Shown here: piece after piece, positions 14,608-19,833 of the stretch
Position numbering within the stretch: the first letter of the stretch is position 1
Layout: every line of letters begins with the position of its first letter
The notes under the pieces: generated by a model
What the model was told of the DNA's origin: nothing
Database searches by the model: none
What the model saw: the letters and a program-made list of their open reading frames with translations, nothing else
Position numbers and translations under genes: made by a program
DNA from: Candidatus Aphodoplasma excrementigallinarum
GTDB lineage: Bacteria; Bacillota; Clostridia; UBA1381; UMGS1253
Reading direction: 5' to 3'
Assembly: GCA_018713805.1 (NCBI GenBank)
Contig: DVOF01000058.1
Location: 1 to 19,833, forward strand
DNA: 19,833 bases

Positions 14608-14931
14608 TTATTTTTCATTGTTAAACAGTATGTCCGCCCCGACCGCGCGCTCGACGCTCTTTTTCACGCCCGCCATGCCGATGCCAAGGCTGCCCGCTAT
14701 CCCCGGAATCAGGATGATTGCCGGGAGCTCGCTGTCCTTATATTCGTCGATCACGTCCATCACATCCTGCGCGGCCTGCTCCGTGATATAGATCGCCGCG
14801 TAGCCTTCCGCCGCCGCGCGCCGAATCAGCTCCGCTGTCTGCTCTGCGCCTGAGGTCTCGAACACCGTCAGCCCCAGCGCCAAAAACCCCATGACCGAAT
14901 CCTTGTCGCCGATTACGCCGATCTTATACAT
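14608..14931 (-). CDS. ntpG: V-type ATP synthase subunit F (NtpG)
   Basis: This small soluble subunit (called F in V-type nomenclature, NtpG in Enterococcus) binds the central shaft D. The 107-residue protein has the expected alternating strand-helix fold: MYKIGVIGDKDSVMGFLALG at the N-terminus is the family hallmark, followed by the GYAAIYITEQAA strand-helix (about 43-54), and LPAIILIPG at about 69-77. The start ATG at 14931 overlaps the end of ntpC by 8 bases, so translation is probably coupled; an AAGGAGG lies 13 bases upstream within ntpC. The C-terminus ends in ADILFNNEK. Length and context make the call secure despite low overall sequence conservation in this family. Confidence 0.93.
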   Translation of the reverse strand: MYKIGVIGDKDSVMGFLALGLTVFETSGAEQTAELIRRAAAEGYAAIYITEQAAQDVMDVIDEYKDSELPAIILIPGIAGSLGIGMAGVKKSVERAVGADILFNNEK

Positions 14932-15916
14932 AGGCGATGTTCAACCTCCTTTTCAGCAGTTCGCCGTCCATACCGTTGTTCTTCCCAACTAAGATGATAC
15001 GGAGCTGCCTGACCTCGTTTTCCTTTGCAAACAGGTACGCCACAAGCGGCTCTACGCCGAACGTCACACGCTTTGCGCTTTTCATATAGTCAATCAAATA
15101 GTCGCCGCACGCGGTCTCGAGCGCGGCCATCGCCTCTGCGCCGCCGTCAAGCGCCGCAGCATTATCGGTAAGCAGCCGCCCGTACCGGCTCCTGCCAAAG
15201 CTTTGCAGCACGGCCTCGCGCGGCTCCACCGCGCCGGACGCGAGCATGTCGATACTGACGCTGCCGCCCGGCAGCATGGCCTCCCGCGCAAACGCATACG
15301 GCTTGCCCATCTTACGGAGCCGGAGCATGGTGCGGAGATTGATCAGGTCGATCTGTGTCTGCACCAGCCCAATCACGAACGCGTTGCCCGTTTCCTCTGC
15401 AAACTGGAGCCGCTCTGCATAGCACGCGCGGTCGATAATCATATCTACGAACTGTACGTTTTTGTGCTTTGCAAACGAGGCCAGCGCCTCGTCCATCGCC
15501 TGCGCAAACGTGTCCGATACCTCTTTGCCCTTGCGCTCCCGCACGGCTTCCCGGAGCTTATCCAATCCGGCGCGGCAGCTCGGGTTCAGCAAGTAGTCAA
15601 GCTCTCTGCCCAAAAACTCCGCCTTGAGCAACACTTTTAAGTTATAATAGTCGTTTTCAATCCGGAATACGTCAAAGATTCGCGGGTCCGGCGCCATCGA
15701 ATACACCAGCTCGTACGCGTCGCGCACCGCCGCCCTAAACGACGCCTCATAATCCTCCCCGCTCCGGTATCCCGCGTCATAAATCATGCGCAGCGCGTCG
15801 GAAACGGTCTTTGCCTCCGCAATCTGCATGATTTTGCCCCGGTCCAGCAGACTGCGCTCGACCGCATGGATCCGGCTTACGGAATACGCGTAGTCGATAT
15901 CTTTTACCTTGCCCAT
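14924..15916 (-). CDS. ntpC: V-type ATP synthase subunit C (d-type rotor cap)
   Basis: NtpC (subunit d in eukaryotic naming) is a funnel-shaped, all-helical protein that sits on the proteolipid ring and receives the central shaft. The product is 330 residues if it starts at ATG 15916 (MGKVKDIDYAYSVSRIHAVE, typical of the family), with AAGGA 11 bases before. An in-frame ATG at 15928 would add four residues (MWRQ) but its GG run is directly adjacent, too close for a ribosome site; the choice is open. Family features are YAYSVSRIHAVE at the N-terminus, the FRIENDYYNLKVLLKA segment near residues 100-115, and VRQLRIILVGKNNG near the C-terminus. It is helical and lacks membrane segments. It overlaps ntpG by 8 bases. 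Confidence 0.93.
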   Translation of the reverse strand: MGKVKDIDYAYSVSRIHAVERSLLDRGKIMQIAEAKTVSDALRMIYDAGYRSGEDYEASFRAAVRDAYELVYSMAPDPRIFDVFRIENDYYNLKVLLKAEFLGRELDYLLNPSCRAGLDKLREAVRERKGKEVSDTFAQAMDEALASFAKHKNVQFVDMIIDRACYAERLQFAEETGNAFVIGLVQTQIDLINLRTMLRLRKMGKPYAFAREAMLPGGSVSIDMLASGAVEPREAVLQSFGRSRYGRLLTDNAAALDGGAEAMAALETACGDYLIDYMKSAKRVTFGVEPLVAYLFAKENEVRQLRIILVGKNNGMDGELLKRRLNIAYV

Positions 15917-15930
15917 CTGCCGCCACATCC

Positions 15931-16524
15931 TTAAAACAGTATTTTTACAACCTCAGCCGACAGCGCGTCCTTCTTCTGCCGCAAAAGCGCCTCAAACGTC
16001 GCATTAATTTCGACGTCGCCGCGCTTTAAAATAAATCCCGACGGGATATCGCGCGCCTCGTCCGACATGGTGACATTGCACGGAACCTGCTCCTTTGCGA
16101 CCGTACGGTTCACATAGTAGAGAAAGTCCGGGCTAAGCCGCTTTTTGTCCGCTTCATTGATGATCACCGTTTCGTCGCCCGTTTCAATCAGGTTGACCAT
16201 CAAATCCGTCATTAGCCTCTCAAACTGCGCATTGTCCATGTTTTGAATCTTATTTAGCGCGGCGGCAAACGCCTCCGAGAGCAGGTCCTGCCTGGCCTGA
16301 AGCAGGAGCTTTTTGGCCTCCATATGCGCCGACGAAACAATCCGCTGTTTGGTAAGCGCGGCCTCCTTTTCCCCTTCGGCAAGGCTTTTTTCCTTCTTTT
16401 CCGCCGCAGCCTCGTTCGCCGCAGCGACGATACGGCCCGCCTCCGCCTGTGCGCCGGAGGTGATTTCCCGCGCTTTTTCCTCTGCGTCTGCGATGATTTT
16501 TTCAATAATCTTTTCTGCGCCCAC
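15931..16524 (-). CDS. ntpE: V-type ATP synthase subunit E (peripheral stalk)
   Basis: Subunit E pairs with NtpF to form the peripheral stalks that hold the A3B3 head still against the membrane stator. The 197-residue protein is mainly a charged helix over about residues 1-105, rich in Ala, Glu and Lys (IIADAEEKAREITSGAQAEA), then a small globular C-terminal domain containing VIINEADKKRLSPDF and a final SGFILKRGDVEINATFEALL segment characteristic of the family. The start is GTG at 16524 behind AGGAGGGAG at 16531-16539; no better ATG is near. It lies 45 bases after ntpK. A cysteine-poor, soluble protein without signal peptide. Confidence 0.93.
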   Translation of the reverse strand: MGAEKIIEKIIADAEEKAREITSGAQAEAGRIVAAANEAAAEKKEKSLAEGEKEAALTKQRIVSSAHMEAKKLLLQARQDLLSEAFAAALNKIQNMDNAQFERLMTDLMVNLIETGDETVIINEADKKRLSPDFLYYVNRTVAKEQVPCNVTMSDEARDIPSGFILKRGDVEINATFEALLRQKKDALSAEVVKILF

Positions 16525-16569
16525 TTGTCTCCCTCCTATCGTACTGGTTTCGTATCCAGCCGCTTCATA

Positions 16570-17067
16570 TTAGAGCTGGATGCCGCTTACCATAAGGATG
16601 GATGTAAGAAGCGCAAGTACGGCGTATGTTTCAACCATTGCCGCCAAAACGATACCCTTTGCAAGCTCCTCCGGCCGTTTTGCAATGATGTTAATGCCCG
16701 CAGCCGCAACCTTGCCCTGGTGAACGCCGGAAACAAGGCCCACGATCGCAACCGGCAGGCACGCCGACAGGATTGCCAGCCCCTGTGCTGAGGTCAGGTT
16801 CGCAAACGTAGACGGGTCGCCGCCCAGCAGGCCGACCTTCACCATAACTAAAAATGCAACCAGCAGGCCATAGATGCCCTGCGTGCCCGGCAGCGCCTGC
16901 AACAAAAGCGTCTGTCCGAACCGGTCCGGCTCCTCGCTCAATAGCCCTGCCGCCGCCTGCCCTACGATGCCTACGCCCTTTGCCGAGCCCATACCGGACA
17001 GGACAACCGCCAGCGCAGCGCCGAGCGCCGCAAGGAAACCGCCGTTGAAAAGAATTTCATACCACAT
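16570..17067 (-). CDS. ntpK: V-type ATP synthase subunit K (proteolipid ring, Na+ type)
   Basis: NtpK forms the rotating membrane ring that carries ions. The 165-residue protein is a double hairpin with four membrane helices (about 8-31, 52-80, 94-115 and 138-162). The first hairpin has Gln63 in LPGTQG where the second has the ion-binding Glu146 in MVETY, so one binding site per subunit, as in Enterococcus hirae NtpK. The Na+ ligands recalled for that protein (Leu61, Thr64, Gln65, Gln110, Glu139) align with Leu59, Thr62, Gln63, Gln117 and Glu146. The interhelix loops SAKGVG and AKRPEELAKG match too. ATG at 17067 sits 7 bases after a perfect AAGGAGG in an AT-rich leader. Na+ use is inferred from these residues; the family call is secure. 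Confidence 0.96.
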   Translation of the reverse strand: MWYEILFNGGFLAALGAALAVVLSGMGSAKGVGIVGQAAAGLLSEEPDRFGQTLLLQALPGTQGIYGLLVAFLVMVKVGLLGGDPSTFANLTSAQGLAILSACLPVAIVGLVSGVHQGKVAAAGINIIAKRPEELAKGIVLAAMVETYAVLALLTSILMVSGIQL

Positions 17068-17112
17068 ACTATATCCTCCTTAAAATTATTAAGAATCTTT
17101 GTGTTTTCTTTT
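17068..17112 (-). promoter_or_regulatory. AT-rich leader with strong ribosome site before ntpK
   Basis: The 45 bases between ntpI and ntpK are strikingly AT-rich compared with the GC-rich genes either side. On the minus strand they end in TTAAGGAGG, 7 bases before the ATG, with a possible 5-bp stem CTTAA/TTAAG overlapping it. This is the clearest ribosome site of the operon and suits the high copy number of the ring subunit. It resembles the enhancer-like leader before E. coli atpE; that parallel is an inference. Confidence 0.45.
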
Positions 17113-19095
17113 TTATGCGTCCTGCTGCGTAACTTCGACATACTTGCGCGGACGTATTAGCGGGCGGAACGCCTTGCCGCCGCTCTCGTAAAACTTCCCG
17201 AAAAATTCAACGTACTGCAACCGGCTCGAGTGGACGTACGCGCCGAGCGTATTGATCGCAATGTTAAACACATGCCCGATCACGAATACGACAAAGAACA
17301 GAATCCATCCGCCGATGCTGTTGCCGCCCATCGACCCCATCGTATTGATAACGCTTCCGACAACGCCGGTCGAAAGGCCGAGCGCGAGCAGGCGCGAGTA
17401 GGACAAAATGTCGCTCATATAGCTGACGATGTCGTAGAGCGAGCCAATCCCGCCAATCAGCTTGGCAAAGATGTTTTTCTTGGCGCGCCCCTGCGTCAGC
17501 ACCAGGCCGGCCGCGCCTGCAATCGCAATCCACATGCCAATCTGCATGACTGGCGTGCCGGGCAGCACAAACCCCAGGCACAAAATCCCGAGCCCGCCGA
17601 GCACCAAATACCAGAAGCCCACGTCAAACACCGCGTCCCAGATATGCCCGCGCTTGATGAGCAGGTACGCCTTTGCGCCCATGCCGGCAAACAAGTGGAA
17701 CAGCCCCAAAATCAGCGACAAAATCAACACCGAGATCGGGTCGGCCGACGGGTTCATCAGGCTTGGGATCACGATCTCTTTCCCTGTCGCCATCTTGTAC
17801 AAAACCGGGATCGTATCGCCGAAATAGCCGCCGAAAATCACGCCCCACATCATCGTCGAGATACCGCCGATACAAATCAGCTTCATCAGTTTACCCGCCT
17901 GCCCCTGCGGGTTATACTTCCATACAATGAACGCCGTTGCCAGCGTCAGCACCAGCCCATAGCCCGCATCCGACACCATCATGCCGAAAAACAGGAAGAA
18001 AAACGGCGCCATCAGCTTGTTCGGGTCCATGGAGTGCGGCGCGGGAAGGCTGTACATCTCCGTCACCGACTCAAACGGCTGGATTACCTTCGGGTTACGC
18101 AAAAGGATTGGGTACGCTTCCTCCTCGGCCGGCGTAGCCAGCTCCGTTTCGCAAACGAATTTGCGCTCCAGCGTTTTTACAACTGCGTCCGCCGCCTCGG
18201 CGGGTACCCATCCTTTTAGCAGGATGGTGCGCTCCGTCCGCGCCAGCTTGGCATAGGCGGCCTCCTTTTCCACGCATTCGCTCAAATAGTCGTACAATAT
18301 TTCGAGCCTTACCTTGTCCTTTGCCATTTCTTTTAAGCTGGAAACAATTTTCCCATACTCCGCCTCCAGCGCGGCAATCTGCCCTTCATACCGGCGGATC
18401 ATTGCCTCCGGTACGTCGTCGCCGCTGACCGCAGCCGCTGTAAAGCCGAGCTGGGGCAAAAGGCGCAAAAGAGCCCCCTCCGACGCCTTATGGTACAGGA
18501 CGGCGACATAGCGCGCATCCTTATCGTCGGAGACAGGCTCTATATCCGCAATGATACCAGCCTCGTCCAGCTTTGCCGCCGTGTCGGAAACATCCGCCAA
18601 AAGCGGCAGCGTACCGAGCATGACGCCCGTATGCTTTGTCCCGGTATACCCGGGCGAAAAGCCGAGCCCCGTCCAGTGGGACAGCGTATCGATCTCACCG
18701 CGCAAACGGTTCTCCTCTGAGCGGATTTCCCCCTGCCGGCGGACCGCCCCTGCGACCTCCTGCGCAAATGCAAGCGTCTGCTCCGTGTCGGACGCAATCT
18801 CGGCAAATAACGCCCTTGAAACCGAACGGCGCGGCGCGAACAAAACCTTTTTTGCGTCCACATGCGCCGCCAGGATGTCGATCGCTTCCCGGACAGTCTT
18901 GCGCTGCGCGTCATAGACGCTGATCGCCTCGTCGTTCGCCTGCTTGGACAACAGGCCCGCAAACTTACGCTCAATCTCCTCGCCGGTCATGTCCTCCACC
19001 TGCGTCACGCCCATATCCATCAGCGTTTCGATGACTTCTGCTTCGTCGTCGGACAGGGCGATGACCGACAATTTTTTCATGTTTACAATCGCCAT
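17113..19095 (-). CDS. ntpI: V-type ATP synthase subunit I (membrane stator, a-type)
   Basis: Subunit I forms the ion half-channels next to the rotor ring and anchors the peripheral stalks. The 660-residue protein has a large cytoplasmic N-terminal half (about 1-335, with coiled coils) and a C-terminal half with about seven to eight membrane helices, beginning around LMAPFFFLFFGMMVSDAGYG. The essential channel arginine is visible as Arg568 in LSYSRLLALGLS, and HVFNIAINTLGAYVHSSRLQYVEFF near the C-terminus is another family mark. ATG at 19095 is immediately after the ntpF stop; the second in-frame ATG (MKKLS, codon 6) is an alternative, as the nearest purine-rich motif, AAAGGA, is about 12 bases upstream of the first. 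Length fits prokaryotic subunit I. Confidence 0.95.
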   Translation of the reverse strand: MAIVNMKKLSVIALSDDEAEVIETLMDMGVTQVEDMTGEEIERKFAGLLSKQANDEAISVYDAQRKTVREAIDILAAHVDAKKVLFAPRRSVSRALFAEIASDTEQTLAFAQEVAGAVRRQGEIRSEENRLRGEIDTLSHWTGLGFSPGYTGTKHTGVMLGTLPLLADVSDTAAKLDEAGIIADIEPVSDDKDARYVAVLYHKASEGALLRLLPQLGFTAAAVSGDDVPEAMIRRYEGQIAALEAEYGKIVSSLKEMAKDKVRLEILYDYLSECVEKEAAYAKLARTERTILLKGWVPAEAADAVVKTLERKFVCETELATPAEEEAYPILLRNPKVIQPFESVTEMYSLPAPHSMDPNKLMAPFFFLFFGMMVSDAGYGLVLTLATAFIVWKYNPQGQAGKLMKLICIGGISTMMWGVIFGGYFGDTIPVLYKMATGKEIVIPSLMNPSADPISVLILSLILGLFHLFAGMGAKAYLLIKRGHIWDAVFDVGFWYLVLGGLGILCLGFVLPGTPVMQIGMWIAIAGAAGLVLTQGRAKKNIFAKLIGGIGSLYDIVSYMSDILSYSRLLALGLSTGVVGSVINTMGSMGGNSIGGWILFFVVFVIGHVFNIAINTLGAYVHSSRLQYVEFFGKFYESGGKAFRPLIRPRKYVEVTQQDA

Positions 19096-19407
19096 CTACC
19101 CAACAATCCTTTCAATGATAAAGTCCGCCGCCTTATCCAGCTTGGGCCGCACGAGATAATCCATCGCGTCCGCCTCCTTTTTGGCTTCCGCAAGGATTTG
19201 TTCCTTCTCCCGCATTGCCTCGGCCTCCGCCGCGGCAATGCGCTTTTCCACTTCCTTCTGCGCAAGCGCGTCTACGCCAAGCTCCGCATCGTACGCCTCC
19301 TTGCCGGCCGTTTTGACAGTTTCGCGCGCCGACACTGACGCCTGCCGGATGATTTCGTTTGCCTTTGCTTCCGCATCCCGAATCTTTTCAATGACGTCCG
19401 TTTGCAC
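19096..19407 (-). CDS. ntpF: V-type ATP synthase peripheral stalk subunit (NtpF, G/H type)
   Basis: A 103-residue, almost wholly coiled-coil protein, the partner of NtpE in the peripheral stalk. It begins MQTDVIEKIRDAEAKANEII and runs as a charged helix rich in Ala, Glu and Lys to about residue 80, then ends in a short hydrophobic segment (ADFIIERIVG) that is typical of this subunit. The start is GTG at 19407, 7 bases after GGGGAG; a TTG at 19428 would add seven Gly-rich residues that are only the translated ribosome site. First gene of the ATPase operon and abutting ntpI. Sequence in this family is weakly conserved, so the call rests mostly on the coil pattern, the C-terminus and the ntpFIKECGABD gene order. 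Confidence 0.88.
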   Translation of the reverse strand: MQTDVIEKIRDAEAKANEIIRQASVSARETVKTAGKEAYDAELGVDALAQKEVEKRIAAAEAEAMREKEQILAEAKKEADAMDYLVRPKLDKAADFIIERIVG

Positions 19408-19414
19408 GGTTCCG

Positions 19415-19426
19415 CTCCCCCCTTCC
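19415..19426 (-). promoter_or_regulatory. Ribosome binding site that fixes the ntpF start
   Basis: On the minus strand GGAAGGGGGGAG ends 7 bases before GTG 19407. A start at the TTG 19428 would translate this purine run as Glu-Gly-Gly-Ser, which argues against it. Confidence 0.6.
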
Positions 19427-19458
19427 AAAGATAGATTGCTGGATTTATTTTTAAATAC

Positions 19459-19833
19459 TTATTTAAAATCTGCCACTCTGTCAGAAATTATACCAAATTC
19501 GTATAAAAGTGCATTCACAATCCGCTCCGACGCGTTGCCGTCGCCGTATGGGTTCGCCGCGTGCGCCATCTTGTCGTACGCCGCCTTATCCTCCAGCAGC
19601 TCCTCCGCGAGCCGGATGATCGTATCTTTTTCCACGCCGGCAACCTTGACCGTACCGGCCTCGACCGCCTCCGGACGCTCCGTCTCATTGCGCAGCACGA
19701 GCACCGGCTTTGCCAGCGACGGCGCCTCCTCCTGCAAGCCGCCCGAGTCCGTCATGACCATGAAGCAGCGCGCCATCGCGTTGTGCAGGTCGTCGACGTT
19801 GACCGGGTCGATGAGCGCCACGCGGTCCAGCCC
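19459..19833 (-). CDS. wecB: UDP-N-acetylglucosamine 2-epimerase, C-terminal part (cut by window edge)
   Basis: Only the last 124 residues are in the window; the frame stays open to the window end at 19833, so the gene continues beyond it. The enzyme interconverts UDP-GlcNAc and UDP-ManNAc for teichoic acid, capsule or other surface polymers. The visible part begins GLDRVALIDPVNVDDLHNAM and contains the family core TDSGGLQEEAPSLAKPVLVL, then NETERPEAVEAGT and ANPYGDGNASERIV. These include the UDP-binding SGG and the TERPE motif with its conserved Arg and Glu. The stop lies 51 bases before the ntpF start, with no terminator between. The alternative name is mnaA. Activity cannot be judged without the N-terminal domain. 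Confidence 0.93.
   Translation of the reverse strand, partial: GLDRVALIDPVNVDDLHNAMARCFMVMTDSGGLQEEAPSLAKPVLVLRNETERPEAVEAGTVKVAGVEKDTIIRLAEELLEDKAAYDKMAHAANPYGDGNASERIVNALLYEFGIISDRVADFK
19487..19495 (-). promoter_or_regulatory. Putative extended -10 promoter for the ntp operon
   Basis: On the minus strand TGGTATAAT, a perfect TGn-TATAAT extended -10 element, lies inside the last codons of wecB, about 80 bases before the ntpF start. No good -35 box is present at 16-18 bases, which extended -10 promoters can do without. The local wecB sequence is AT-rich and uses ATA for isoleucine, unlike most of the window. There is no terminator between wecB and ntpF, so read-through from wecB is also possible. 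Confidence 0.45.

Noticed and set aside
17230..18219. 329-codon plus-strand frame opposite ntpI
   Set aside because: His/Arg/Gln/Asn-rich shadow of the membrane protein frame; no support.
1..19833. Mobile elements, CRISPR arrays, tRNA/rRNA genes, defence or prophage modules
   Set aside because: Both strands were read for transposase-like proteins, repeats and tRNA-like cloverleaf ends; nothing was found, and all space is filled by housekeeping genes.

Overview
The window is an ordinary chromosomal segment of a GC-rich member of the Clostridia (Bacillota). This rests on HPr kinase, WhiA, RapZ and a TRAP-type MtrB in one locus, strong AGGAGG ribosome binding sites, and a bacterial V-type ATPase operon in the ntpFIKECGABD order. 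I see no insertion sequence, phage gene, CRISPR array, tRNA or rRNA. The genes are packed closely; no gap without a gene exceeds about 150 bases.

Left half (1-10677, all + strand): hprK, a YcdX-like PHP hydrolase, a ROK glucokinase, murB, rapZ, whiA and dnaE follow each other with 14-43 base gaps and look like one transcription unit. A 151-base AT-rich gap with promoter-like elements follows dnaE. Then come mtrB (TRAP, the tryptophan-activated RNA-binding protein), an unnamed 65-residue protein and pfkA. The themes are carbon and glycolysis control (HprK, glucokinase, PfkA), cell wall precursor supply (MurB, RapZ), division (WhiA) and replication (DnaE).

Right half (10724-19833, all - strand): a complete nine-gene V-type ATPase operon reads leftwards, ntpF-I-K-E-C-G-A-B-D. 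It is preceded by the 3' end of a UDP-GlcNAc 2-epimerase gene (wecB/mnaA), cut by the window edge. The two halves converge on one hairpin at 10691-10721 that can terminate transcription both ways. The rotor-ring subunit NtpK keeps the residues that bind Na+ in Enterococcus hirae, so the enzyme is probably a sodium pump or sodium-driven ATP synthase.

No wholly new system is evident. The most interesting points are the TRAP homologue placed between dnaE and pfkA beside an uncharacterised small protein, with changes at two functionally relevant TRAP positions and no visible ribosome binding site; the predicted Na+ specificity of the ATPase; the ATPase operon lying after wecB, the place where many Bacillota keep their F-type ATP synthase; and the absence of yvcK from the rapZ-whiA pair. 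Comparisons with named proteins are from memory of those families; no alignment was run.
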